Assembly: GCF_030272615.1 (NCBI RefSeq)
Contig: NC_081412.1
Coordinates: 548,298,488 to 548,362,487, forward strand
Direction: 5' to 3'
From: Cryptomeria japonica
Taxonomy: Eukaryota; Streptophyta; Pinopsida; Cupressales; Cupressaceae
Length of the DNA stretch: 64,000 nt
This document shows, one piece after another, positions 10,930 through 21,965 of the stretch; the stretch's first letter is position 1, and each line of letters opens with the position of its first letter. The notes under the pieces are model-generated. The model ran no database searches. It saw only the letters and a program-made list of their open reading frames with translations, and was not told where the DNA came from. The position numbers were made by a program, and so were the translations under genes.

Positions 10930-12968
10930 TGTTATGCCTCTACACTCTAGTTAAAATGGGCATACACGTGTGTTGAATGTTGTGCAAGTATTCGATTGTC
11001 TAAAAGGAGTTTTGATAAGTGACCAACTGTCAATGTAGATATGATAGAGTGATATGACACAAAAAGATAATTCAAGTATTTATAGATTTGTAAGTTTTTA
11101 AATCTTCGGTTGGAGTGTAATGATGATGATTTTGATAAAACCAAGTCCAATAGAAACAATATATCCTACGATGTGGGATAAGGTTATCCTAATCAAACAT
11201 TGTATTTTCATGATAGAGGATGATAAATCCTGATAGAAACTATGTTTCAAGTGATTAGTTTATCAAAGAGGTGATGTTGCACTTTGAGATTTTAGATCTT
11301 GAACTTGTTTGAAGATTAATACTTGCAAATATTGGGGTGTCTAGTTCTAGAATCCATTTTGACAGAAGATAACTTGACTGAGAAAACCAAGAAAATAACC
11401 TAAGCACAAAATGATAGATATCGAGTGTTTATGCTCACTCTAAATTGACCAAGCAAACATGACAGATCTGAAAAAGACATGCAATAAGACAACTCTGGAC
11501 TGGCAGAGATAAAAATTTGTACGAAAGTTTACATAGTCCCAGATGACAATTTAGACAGACCCATATGACAAATGCATATTGTCGTATGCCATTTCCCACA
11601 GAACCATATGACAACTAATAACACAAATCTTCTGCTAATTTGACTCATACGACAATTCGTATAGAACCAGATGATAAACTAGTTTTATCATACAACAAAC
11701 TAGAAATCTCGTATGACTAAGGATAGAGAAAAGACAAAAAATTTACTTGGACATATTTTTGATCAATGAAGTTTGATGTTTTGATTATGTTTTCTTTTTT
11801 TAGATGTCTGAGTTTCTATTTCAGGGATGAAAACACATCAAACACATGATATGATAAGTGACCTCAAGCACAACATGCAAAATCCTAAGGAAGTTGGCTG
11901 AGAGAGAAAACCTTTGCTTGCAAAATTAGGTACATAGCCAATAGCTAATCCAAATACGGTCGCTGAGTCTCACCCAATGGATTCTCAACACCGTATTATC
12001 CATCTCCAAATGCTAATGGGGGCATGATATGGCAAGTGTCTTGGGAGAGTTACTATCTCTCTTGCACATAGATTATCCCCCTTTTGGAGGTGAATCAGGT
12101 AGCTTCTATCTTAGGGTTCATAGTAAGGATTTATGTTTGGAATTACCCCTTGTAGTCATGCAAGTGTGATTGAGGCTTATAGCCCAACAAGGTACAGAAA
12201 CAAGAAGTAGTCATACAAGCATGATTCAAACCACGAGGCCCTACTAAATGTATGATATGAGAGATCTCAAAAGAGAAAACTCAAATAATCCTATCCTCTG
12301 AGACTTTAATCCTGAGAGGCCTATTTTTTATAGTGAGTCGGAAAGCTTAGGTCTAGTTGTACTTTGTTGGGTCATTCTCACAGGATGATTAATTTTTCCC
12401 ACTGTGACATACCTGCTAAAGGTATTCAAATCTCAAATATAGAAGCGCTTCAAGGGTCAGAATTTCTGATTGTCTAAATGGACAAGAGCATACTCTCCTA
12501 CCTTTTAGACAACTTCTCAAGCATAGAAAACAAGATGTTCAATAACCATTAGAAAAATAAGTGTGCCTAGAAAACTTAAGAATGCACAAAGTCTTGTTGA
12601 TTTTCCTTTAGGCAATCTGAAAAACAAATACATTACTCATCATGTTGTTTTGAAGAAATGAAGCTTTAGAAAGCATAATCTTCGACAATCATCCTATAAA
12701 AACCAATTAGGATGCTAGAAAACTCACAAACAGACCATGGTTAGCATTAGTAATATTAAATTTCAGCATGAAAACCCTTAAAATGCAATTTGTTTTGAAA
12801 ACACAGAAGCAAAAAATCATATGAGTATTCTCACATACCCATACGAGTGCACAAAGAAACTCATACGATACTGCAAAGGTACTCGTATGAGATTTTGGAA
12901 CAGGCTCGACCATAAACTTGTGAGATTGAAGATTTCTTGATGAGAGAGGCCAAGAAATTAGATTTCTC
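10930..12968 (-). other. 5' leader of element C
   Basis: About 2 kb between PBS and the first ORF, without convincing coding capacity. The stretch 11880-12500 matches 55440-56000 in the leader of E (same strand). It contains scattered copies of a (T)CGTA(T/C)GA motif at 11505-11725 and 12815-12895. Homology to E without a reading frame supports a cis-acting leader. Confidence 0.65.
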
Positions 12969-12986
12969 GCCCCACAGTGGGTACCA
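12969..12986 (-). promoter_or_regulatory. PBS of element C, tRNA-Lys type (decayed)
   Basis: On the minus strand TGGTACCCACTGTGGGGC follows the LTR end by three bases. It differs at four positions from the PBS of E (TGGCGCCCATCGTGGGGC), which complements the 3' end of plant tRNA-Lys(CUU). Confidence 0.7.
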
Positions 12987-12989
12987 AAA

Positions 12990-13628
12990 TGTCGTGTGTG
13001 TGAAGTAGGGTACCTGCACCTACAACACAAACACTCAATAGTTCATTACAAGCATGGTTAGCAAATTGAAATCAAATGAAAGATAAATCATGACAAAGTG
13101 ACCTATCACCTCCTAAGAGATGCGAGTGTGGATTTTCTCTCAGATCTGGATAAGCAATCCCATTGACTTGACTATACCTAGATAAACGATTTAAAATGAT
13201 ATGATATGCAAGCTAGATGAGATTCATTATGCTAGATTGATCCAAGAGGCTAATTAAGCTAATGATATGCATGATTAAGCTATGATGATGATGTAATTAA
13301 GCTAGAATAGAGATTGATTATGCTATATGATTAAACAATTATGCTAGAATATGATCAAATTAAACTAGATCTAAGACACAATTGCCTATGATAACAATGC
13401 TTAAATGATATGCTAGAATGGATATGCCTATAGTAACAATGCCTAAAATGATATGAGATGGGATCCTTTGTGCTCCAAAATGGGGGATATTTATAGGATT
13501 TCCAAGGCAAGGGGTGAGGTGGCAAGAATCAATGATCAAGATTGAGTCTGAAGATATCAAGGGTAAAATTGGAGGAGGTTAGAGAAGAGGTTGGAGGGAG
13601 GGACACTTGCCATCTTTGTAGTGACAAG
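12990..13628 (-). repeat. 5' LTR of element C, downstream segment
   Basis: From the LTR end next to the PBS (plus-strand TGTCGTGTGTGTGAAG) to the B1 insertion point. Aligns with the E LTR (CATGGTTAGCAAAT, bases shared around the CCTCCTAAGAGATGCGAG segment). A minus-strand TATA box, TATAAATA, is at 13488-13495. The rest of the LTR resumes at 21439. Confidence 0.75.
13624..13628. repeat. Target-site duplication of B1, left copy
   Basis: ACAAG immediately left of B1; the identical pentamer follows B1 at 21434-21438. Five-base duplications are typical of LTR element insertion. Confidence 0.85.
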
Positions 13629-14790
13629 TGATGAATACTAAGAGGGGAGGGGGGTGAATTAGTATGCCAAAAATCTTTGCACTTAAACACTTTGCAAGAC
13701 TAACAGTAAACTAGTAAAACAGTTTGGTAGCCAAACTGGTTAACACACATGCAAACCAAATAGCTAATAATGCATTCACCCACAGAAGCACAAACACCAT
13801 AACACAAGAGATTTTGACGTGGAAACCCAAATGGAAAAAAAAAACACGGGGAGATGGAACTCACAAGTAACTATTTTCAGAATAGGAACCAGACCGGTTA
13901 AGGTCAGACTGGTTAAGGTCTTACAATGTTCTTTACCAGAACAGATCCTGTTAGGAATCTCAATCTCTGTTAGGAGATAAGTTCGATTAAAGACTACCTT
14001 GCTAGAGGATTTTATATCCACAGATGTGAACCACCTTGTTAGAGGATTTACATAAGGCTTTTGGGCCTACTCGGTTAAGGGCTACAAACTTGTCAAAGAT
14101 GTGAGTAATCAACAAGTGATTGATCTAGCTAATAGCACAGATTGCTTGATTAGATCCTTGATAGCTCATTCCTAATGCATTCCAGCATTACTTCAGTCTT
14201 CTACACATTCATATTCTCTTCAACTCCTCAACCGCCTTAAACCCTAGCAACAACATTAACTTTTTGCAACAACAACCTAAAACCCTAGACATGATGTCCT
14301 TATAAATGAATCTGATTTCATGTCGTCCAATAGGATTACAATCCAATTCCCTAGGTTCAATGAACCTGGACATACTTGGTAACATGACACAAAAAGAACT
14401 GTTAAAGTTCCGACACCATCAAACAATCGGTGGATGGTAACTCATCACAAAATGCTGGTTGGTAACTCATCATAGAGTATTACCGGTTCATACAAAATGC
14501 CGGTTCAAGAAAAATGCCGGTTGCTGGTTTGACAAAATGAAGACTAGGAAGTACGTGTTCTGCCTCTTTGATGCTTCATACCGCTTGAGATCCTCAAACC
14601 GCTTGGGGTTAACATGCCACTTCAGACTAGTAAACACATTCTGCAAAACACCAATAGTCTAACAACTATAATACAACATACTGGTTGCAACATATTCTGG
14701 TTGAGCTTAGGCTCATACATATAAAGAACATCTCAATGCAAGTGTGTGTCCATCAATGACAATCACATCATAAACATCAAAATGCTAATA
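13629..14790 (-). repeat. 3' LTR of B1
   Basis: Pairs with 20279-21433. It starts TGATGAATAC on the plus strand with a G-rich tract (13640-13656) and ends GCTAATA where the other copy has GCCAACA. The U3 half (14440-14540) carries repeated AAAATGCCGGTT-like units. A minus-strand TATA-like TTTATAAGG is near 14310. Confidence 0.9.
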
Positions 14791-14805
14791 ATCTCCCCCT
14801 TTGGC
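14791..14805 (-). promoter_or_regulatory. Polypurine tract of B1
   Basis: Minus strand GCCAAAGGGGGAGAT, adjoining the 3' LTR. The 30 bases starting here are identical in G at 61922, so conservation extends beyond the tract. Read in one frame this gives SVAINAKGGD, so the end of a former ORF may overlap it. Further purine tracts lie at 14881-14892 and 15003-15014. Confidence 0.8.
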
Positions 14806-15077
14806 ATTGATGGCAACACTTAGGAAAATAAAATTTTGACATCTAAGTGTTTTACAACAAAATCATGCCATTAGCAAAATTGCTCCCCCTAAGCATATAC
14901 ACTATCCCTTTAACAATACAATGTATAACTATTTTGCACATAGAGATATCAGAGCATACATCAAAATTTTAAATACTAGATACTTCTCCCTCTTAGAATA
15001 CTTCTCCCCCTTTGCCAACAATGACAAAGTATAGCTGAACAACCCCTATTTCCATTTGGTATTAAAATAATAAAAGT

Positions 15078-18000
15078 TTATGACAATAAGGAATAAAACT
15101 TGTCAAAAATGGATTTAAAGTCCTGCAATAATTGTTTCATAGATAAAGACCAGGACTCAAGTAGGGAGGTGGCTACTTCTTTCTCTGTCTACATCTGGAA
15201 GACCTATTCTTCCATGGCGTCAATTGTGCTCATCTCTTGTGTCACTGTTAAGGCATCCAGATTTAGATAGCACTTCTAAAGAATTTGCAGATGTGGGAGT
15301 AGAACCAGTTGTAGCTCCTACAAATCTCAAGATTGGGTGCTGATCTCATGCTCCATTTTTGCTATCTGGATGTGAAACCGGTGAACAGTTTGCCCATAGG
15401 CTGTAAAGGAGTCATAAGGCAGCTTGAATGTGCTCATGTAGGACTACAAGTTAGATTGAAGCTTTTGCTTCTATGCAAGAACATCGTCACAGAACAGATG
15501 GGGTTGGCAAATCTTGCTGAGTAGAAGATTCCCCTCATCCAGAGTGTCCCTTATATCCTTTGGTGCTTTTTGGAGTTTAGTCTAGAGCCCATTTAACTTC
15601 TTCACCAGAGCAATATTTAGAGCCTTTTGATGCTCTTTCTTAGCATTTGCCTCTGCTACCTCTTCTAAGCTTTTCACTTGATCATCTACTACTATGCATA
15701 GGAGCTTTAGTTGTGCCAATGATGAGTCGGTACTGGGGAGGTTTTTACCAGGTAACAAACCGGTAAGAGTGTCCACCGCAGCTTGGATCACATCGTCCTC
15801 CTTCTTTCTCCTTAACACCTCAAGGTGTTCTTGAGAAACCTTGATGCTATGTAGTAGCTCTATTTCACTTGCAGACTGGAGGTCAATAGGACTGGTAAGG
15901 TCAGCTAGTTTGGCTTGACTACCAGTTGCCTTAGGTGTCTCCATCTGCGTGCTTTTTGCTGCTTCTCCTGCCTTGTCTTCCTCTGTTTTCTTCTTTGCTA
16001 CTTCTCTTCTCTTTTCCTTTTCATTCTCTTCCTCTTCCTTCTTCCTTTTCTCTGTTTCCTTCCACTTCTCCTCTTCCTTATCTTCCTCTTCCTTCTTCTT
16101 TACTGCTTCCTTTCACTTCTCTTCTTCCTTTCTCTTTTTCTCATCCTCTTCCTCTTTCTTCTTCCTTGCATCTTCTTGTTTCTTTTTCTCTTCTTCCTCT
16201 TCTTTTCTTTTCTTTTCTTCATCTTTTCTCTTTTCTTCCTGTTTCCATTTCTCCTCATCTTCTTCCTTTTTCTTCTTCTCTACTTCATCCTTCTTCTTCT
16301 TCTCCTCTTCATCTTTCTTCTTCTTCTTCTCTTCATCTTTCTTCTTCTTCTTCTTCTCCTATTCATCTTTCTTCTTCTCCTCTTCATCTTTCTTCTTCTT
16401 CTCCTCTTCATCTTTCTTCTCCTCTGCTTGTTTCTTTATTTCCTCCTTTTTGTCCTCTGTTTCCTTTAGCTTTAATTCCTTTTCTACCTACTTCTCCTGT
16501 CCTGTAACCTCCGATGGTGTAACCTGAGCAACTTCTTCTCCATCCTGAGCATCAACATCAATAGTGTCGATAGGTTTAACAACCGGGTTTCCTTCATTAT
16601 CAAAAGCTTCATCCGGTTTTGTTATTACCGGTTCTTGCTCAGCCTTCCAGTTGGCTTCAACCACTCGATGCATTTTTAGAGCTTCTAGAGCAAGGGTGTG
16701 TGTATTCTTGAGCACTTCTTTACCCTTCCCTTCAAGTAACATGAGTCTTCTTCTTCTCATGAAGAAGTGGCCTTTGTATTTGTTCATCACTTCGAATAGT
16801 TCCAAATTTGATACATTAGGAAAATGTTCAGTAAAAACTTTTTCTCTCATTTCCTGTTCCTGCTCTATGGAAATGCACCATTTATTGTCTAAGGATTTAT
16901 ACAAAGAATCTGGTGTCTCAGATCTAATTTCTGAAGGCGACCGATCATTAACACATAAATACTGAATTATTTCTTTTTCAACCGCTTCCTTTTCATCATC
17001 ATTAAAGTCATCAAAACAATCAATCAAATCATTCAACACTTTTTTCCTAATGTTTTTGATAGTTCTTTGACAATGTGTTAAAGATTTGTAGGAGGAGATG
17101 TCAATATTTACCGGTGTCGATGATGCCGGTTCATTCTTTGTCTTTTTCTTTGCTTGATGTGTCTTCTTTGGTTTTTCCTTAGACACAGTTTCTTTTGAGT
17201 CTGGAGAGGTATTCCTTGTCTTCCTCTTTCTCTTGAACACTTTAGCAGGTGCCGCTTCAGGTTTTGTTTTAGCTGGTGACCACTTGGTCACTGCAGGACT
17301 GGCTGGAGTAGCCGATGCTGATGCTAAAGGCACTATTTTTGCCTTCTTCATTGAAGGTTCTTTTCCTTTCTTGGCTAAGGATTCCTCAACTGGTGTTATT
17401 CTTTCTAGGTAGGTGCCGGCTCATTTTGCCTTTGGATCAAGTGGTGAGGCAATAAGGGTAGAGGCATATCCTTCCAGCATATCATTCATTACCTCATAGC
17501 CCATAGGCTCCACTTCCTCCTGTTTGGGCTCAACAGCCTCCATTATGCATTGATCCACTTTAATGGTGAAACATATATCATCTTCATATTTCTTGACAAT
17601 ATCACCTGATATTCTCACCCTCTGACTCATTTTGCATCTGAACTCATCAAAGTACTTGTTCAGAACTTCAGGGTAAGCGGTTCCAACTACTTGAATGCTT
17701 TCCTTGATTTGCTTGGTTATCGGTTGGTCAACAGACCACTGGACATCACCTACTCTTGGAAAATAGCCTTGGAAGTAAAAGAATAGCCCAACCAGTAGTT
17801 GTCCAAACTTGAACCTCAATGCATTATCCTATTTGATTGATTTTAGATTCAATAGGAGTTGCCTTTGCATCCCAGTGCATAGGTCAAATGATGCATCCTC
17901 CTTGATCATCTGGTAAGCGACATTTACTGCTACAACAGATACAGAGTTAATTCTGTTGGCTGAGAACGTCCGGTATCCAATCACCATACATGCATATTTC

Positions 18001-18505
18001 ACCAGATTGTCCTTGATAGAATTGATGGTCATACCTCATGAGTCACTCACTAAACCGGTGAGCTTGGACATTTTAGTTCTGCTTACCATCCTTAGGGCTC
18101 ACACTTCCCCTATATTGCAAAAATTGGTGATGGCATGAATTACTTGTGGTGTTATATCATGCGTTATTTCCAGGTACATTTTGTCACCATGAAATCTGCT
18201 TAGAATGATCCTAATGTGATCATCTGTGAAATCCTCTAGGAAATAAACAACATTGTGGAGCTTCTTCTTCTCTAAGATATTATACTCCAGTTTGATCTTT
18301 TATCTTGTCCACAGAACAAACCTAGCTGCGAGTGAATTGCTAGAGACCCTAGGTCTTCTATTTTACAATCTATGTAATCTGAGATTCCCTCTTCTACTAT
18401 CACACCAGCTGGAACTTGTGATAGGGAATTATATCTAGACTTGCATTGAATAAAGCTTGCTGAATCTACAGATGTACTAGAGCTAGTATGGGATGCAGAA
18501 GCCAT
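15078..18505 (-). pseudogene. ORF2 of B1: large unknown protein conserved in B2 and G
   Basis: From the ATG at 18505 about 1,140 codons can be followed leftwards, broken by a few stops and frameshifts (at about 18272, 17825, 17420, 16490 and 15582). The N-terminus has a VEEGISDYIDCKIEDLG box, then IILSRFHGDKMYLE plus ITPQVIHAITN, then VIGYRTFSANRINSVS. All three have counterparts in B2 in the same order. A conserved helical central part (16488-17351) follows, then a Lys/Glu-rich tract and a C-terminal coiled coil with KEDDVIQAAVDTLTG. The end, ESW...DFKSIFDK, matches the B2 ending. The fold and activity are unknown to me: no catalytic signature, no membrane segment. It replaces pol in the element, so it may be a structural or packaging protein, or a captured gene. 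Confidence 0.75.
15940..16490 (-). repeat. Lys/Glu-rich low-complexity tract within ORF2 of B1
   Basis: A (CTT/CTC)n-like tract that on the minus strand reads as KKKDEEEK-type repeats, forming a predicted long charged single helix. It is kept open in the ORF2 frame except for two stops. B2 lacks this tract and G has only a shorter Lys/Glu-rich coil, so its length varies between elements. Confidence 0.8.
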
Positions 18506-18950
18506 GATAGAAATTGAAAACTCAAAAAATACCTTTCAAAAAATGTGAATTTAGGGCTTTTAGATTCTTCTCCACCTTGCACTCTGTTGGTTGTAGAATC
18601 ATCGCTTTGTGTTCTTCACTTAACCATTTGCAATTTGAATTTGAATCTCCTTCAAGTTTTCTTAAATTCTCAAAATCACAGCACAAATCGCTTTGTCGTT
18701 GCTCTGCACTCCAAAACCTCCTTCGCTTCGAAAACTGATAGTGAGAAATGATTTTAAAAATCCTTTTAAACATATTCCTCACCTACTGTAATTAATGCTC
18801 CACCATTAGGGTGTAAACCCTAATTTGCCTTTTACCATTTTCGGTCTTCCAGCTATTGACAAGTATCGCATACCAGTTAAGGTCTTTTACCAGTGTAAAC
18901 CGAGGGTTTGAAACATTTCATTGTTTGCTCCCCCTAAGCTTTTCTGAAGC

Positions 18951-20228
18951 TTAGTTTGCCGGTTCCGTGATTTCCACACTAGGTGCAGAAACCGGTTCCT
19001 CTTGTAACACCGCTAGTTTCTTCTTCCAGGTTTTGTTCATGTCCACTTGAACAGTGTCAACATCAATGTTTCCTTCCAGAGTGACCGATATATCATCAGA
19101 TATGTTCTTTCTTGATCTATAGAATCTGGCAATGTGACCCGATTTGTTGTAGTGATAGCAGACCAATCTAGGTGCTCTCCAAGGTTCATTATTCATGTTG
19201 TCATTCTTCCTTCTGCATGTTGCAGTAGTGTGACCATGACCATGATAGACCATACAATTTTCTCTCCATCTAGTTGCCGCTTGATAGCCATTGCTTCTTG
19301 GCTGATGATTGAAGGCACTAGACCATATGAGATTCCGGTTCATAAAAGGTTCAGGACCAACTCCTTGGGTCCTCTAAGGACATCTACAAATGTTGTTCAT
19401 AACTGACCTGCATTTAGATGCTCTATGCCCATACTTGTTGCATGCATAATAGTTACCATTGAATCTATAGGATCTAGGCTTATCATTTAGGAAATAAGGA
19501 AAATTGTTGTAAGCCTTACTTCTACACACATTTGCAGTATGTCCTTCTTTAAGACAGTTAAAGCAAACAGGTTTAAACTTTTGCTTACCTTTATCCTTTG
19601 ATGCCGGTTATTTCTTTGATGTTCCAACATTTGTATCAGAGGTCTCACCTTCCTCATGATCGGAATAACCAAGTCCATTGGTATTCTTTGCCGGTTTGGT
19701 AGATTCAAGCTTTTTCTCTAGCTTGACAATTCTCTTGTTGAACTTATCAAGTATTTCCTTTGACTCAGAGAGTTCTTTGGAAATAGCAGCATTTGTTTCC
19801 ATCAGGTTTTCATTCTTAGAGATGGAAATGTTCAGTTCTCCTTGCATGTCTTCCTTTTCCACTTTGCATGCATGGAGTTGAGCAGTTAGGGCATTGATCT
19901 CTTGTTTCAGCTTGGAGATTTCATGATCCTTGTCTTTGACCAGATCTTCAACTTTCCTCCGGCTCTCAAGTTCTTGGCACATTCGAATAGTCAGTCCTTC
20001 CAATTCTTTTCTCAGGTTGGAATTGGAATCATTTAGCTTTTCTACTTCTTGAATCAGGGCTTCCATGTTCGCTTCATCAGAGGAACTATTTTCAGATAGC
20101 ACCATCAACTTTTCTGCATGTTCTCTCCTTTTTTCTTGAGATGCCTTGTATTTGACCATATGATCATCATAGGCTTGCTCAGACTGAGTGAGCCGATGAT
20201 TAAGTTCCCTCAATGTGTATTCCCCCAT
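18951..20228 (-). pseudogene. Gag-like protein of B1: coiled coil plus four zinc knuckles, no capsid
   Basis: Starts at the ATG at 20228 (MGEYTLRELNHRL), 36 bases after the PBS. About 425 codons in one frame with two stops (TAA at 19608-19610, TAG near 19377). Residues 20-190 are heptad-rich coiled coil with an acidic LSENSSSDEA patch that matches B2. The C-terminal third has CCHC knuckles: CFNCLKEGHTANVC, a degenerate ACNKYGHRASKC, CMVYHGHGHTTATC, and CYHYNKSGHIARFY lacking the last Cys. Knuckles bind RNA in Gag. The capsid-like N-terminal domain expected in copia Gag is absent. ORF2 starts 446 bases downstream. Confidence 0.8.
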
Positions 20229-20263
20229 ATCTCTTTCGAATTGGTTAAACTTATATAAAGGTT

Positions 20264-20276
20264 GGTTCTGATACCA
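20264..20276 (-). promoter_or_regulatory. PBS of B1, initiator-Met tRNA type
   Basis: Minus strand TGGTATCAGAACC, two bases from the LTR end; it differs by one base from the canonical plant TGGTATCAGAGCC. Confidence 0.85.
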
Positions 20277-20278
20277 AT

Positions 20279-21433
20279 TGATGAATACTAAGAGGGCGGG
20301 GGGGGGGGGGTGAATTAGTATGCCAAAAATCTTTGTACTTAACACTTTGCAAGACTAACAGTAAACTGGTAAAATAGTTTGGCAGCCAAACCGGTTAACA
20401 CACATGCAAACCAAATAGCTAATAATGCATTCACCCACAGAAGCACAAACACCATAACACAAAAGATTTTGACGTGGAAACCCAAATGGGAAAAAAAAAC
20501 CATGGTGAGATGGAACTCACAAGTAACTATCTACAGAATAGGAACCAGACCAGTTAAGGTCTTACAAGGTTCTTTACTAGAATAGATCCTGTTAGGAATC
20601 TCAATCTCTGTTAGGAGATAAGTCCAATTAAAGACTACCTTGCTAGAGGATTTTAGATCCACAGATGTGAACCACCTTGTTAGAGGATTTACAAAAGGCT
20701 TTTGGGCCTACCCGATTAAGGGCTACAAACTTGTCAAAGATGTGAGTAATCAACAAGTGAGTGATCTAGCTAATAGCACAGATTTCTTGATTAGATCCTT
20801 GATAGCTCATTCCTAATGCATTCCAGCATTACTTCAGTCTTCTACACATTGATATTCTCTTCAACTCCTCAACCACCTTAAACCCTAGCAACAACATTAA
20901 CTTTTCGCAACAACAACCTAAAACCCTAGACATGATGTCCTTATAAAGGAATTTGATTTCATGTTGGTCCAATAGGATTACAATCCAATTCCCTAGGTTC
21001 AATGAACCTAGACATATTTGGTAACATGATACAAAAAGAACCATTAAAGTGTCGGCACCGTCAAACAATCGGTGGATGGTAACTCATCACAAAATGCCGG
21101 TTGGTGACTCATCATAGAGTATTATCGGTTCATACAAAATGCCGGTTCAAGCAAAATGCCTTTTGCCGGTTTGACAAAATGAAGACTGGGAAGTATGTGT
21201 TCTGCTACTTTGATCCTTTGTACCACTTGAGATCCTTGAACCACTTGGGGTTAACTTGTCGCTTCAGACCGGTAAACACATTCTCTAAAACACCAATAGT
21301 CTAACAACTATAATACAACATACCAGTTGCAACATATTTCGATTGAGCTTAGGCTCATACATATAAAGAAGATCTTAATGCAAGTGTGTGTCCATCAATG
21401 ACATTCACATTATAAACATCAAAAATGCCAACA
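20279..21433 (-). repeat. 5' LTR of B1
   Basis: Pairs with the left LTR over its whole length with scattered substitutions and small indels. It has a longer G tract (20294-20311) and ends GCCAACA. U3 carries AAAATGCCGGTT-like units at 21091-21180; a minus-strand TTTATAAGG TATA-like site is near 20940. Transcription runs leftwards. Confidence 0.9.
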
Positions 21434-21438
21434 ACAAG
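21434..21438. repeat. Target-site duplication of B1, right copy
   Basis: ACAAG, identical to 13624-13628. Confidence 0.85.
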
Positions 21439-21960
21439 TGTCAAGGAGCCTTGCTCATAAGAGGTTAAGTGTCCAAGGGAGAAGACATGTGGCATAAGTG
21501 CCATGTGTTTCAAGGGGAGGATATCCAACCCATAGGAGGTTAGGATGTACAAGATAGGATAGGGTTAGTTAAACCCAGGGTTAGGTGGAATGGGTTAGGC
21601 TAGGGGATGGTTACGTTAGGTGGTTAGAAGTTAGGAGGAACGTGACTAATTTGAATTTAAAAATTCAAATAATAGGAAAAAGATAATTAACTTTCAACAA
21701 ATTCATAAATTGATTTTTTTTAATTAATTAGGGGATTAGAAGGAATGAATTAAATGGGGGAGGATTAATTAATTCAGATTAATTAATCAAAGGGGACTAT
21801 TGAGATGAACCTATTAAATAAATCCTAAGATTTATTAATAAGTAGATGAATGAGAGAATGTAATCAAATTGCTAATGAATTCAATTAAATTGGGAAGGGG
21901 CATTAATTAAATAATTACTTATTTAATTAATTATCTTCAGACCATTTTTAGGTGTATACA
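21439..21960 (-). repeat. 5' LTR of element C, upstream segment
   Basis: Continues the LTR broken at 13628. The end GACCATTTTTAGGTGTATACA aligns with the E LTR end at 49000-49022, and both share an AT-rich TTAATTAA block before it. Being the start of the 5' LTR on the minus strand, it is the outer edge of C. The next five bases (CAAGG) may be a duplication left by C or H. Confidence 0.7.
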
Positions 21961-21965
21961 CAAGG

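Larger units (their letters stand above)
13629..21433 (-). mobile_element. Element B1: complete pol-less LTR retrotransposon
   Basis: Two LTRs of about 1.16 kb, TG...CA ends, 5-bp TSD, initiator-Met PBS and polypurine tract define a complete insertion in the 5' LTR of C. The internal 5.5 kb encodes a coiled-coil/zinc-knuckle Gag remnant and a long unknown ORF2 on the minus strand. I find no protease, RT, RNase H or integrase motif in any frame. It must have been mobilised in trans, probably by a copia-type element given the PBS and polypurine tract. Related to B2 and G by ORF2. Confidence 0.9.
5237..21960 (-). mobile_element. Element C: Ty3/gypsy Tat-like retrotransposon, interrupted by A and B1
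   Basis: Runs right to left. Its 5' LTR is split by B1 into 12990-13628 and 21439-21960, followed by a tRNA-Lys PBS (12969-12986), a long leader, a short ORF, protease, RT, RNase H, second RNase H and integrase. Pol order and an extra RNase H with a GDSQ motif are known for the Tat lineage. The left side ends at the 3' LTR of A, so the 3' noncoding region and 3' LTR of C should lie beyond the window. Many stops and frameshifts mark it as old. LTR, PBS and leader are homologous to those of pol-less element E. Confidence 0.85.

Noticed and set aside
15915-16527. Three long plus-strand ORFs rich in Phe, Leu and Ser that look like membrane proteins
   Set aside because: They are the complement of the Lys/Glu-rich repeat of ORF2; all frames of a CTT/CTC repeat stay open.
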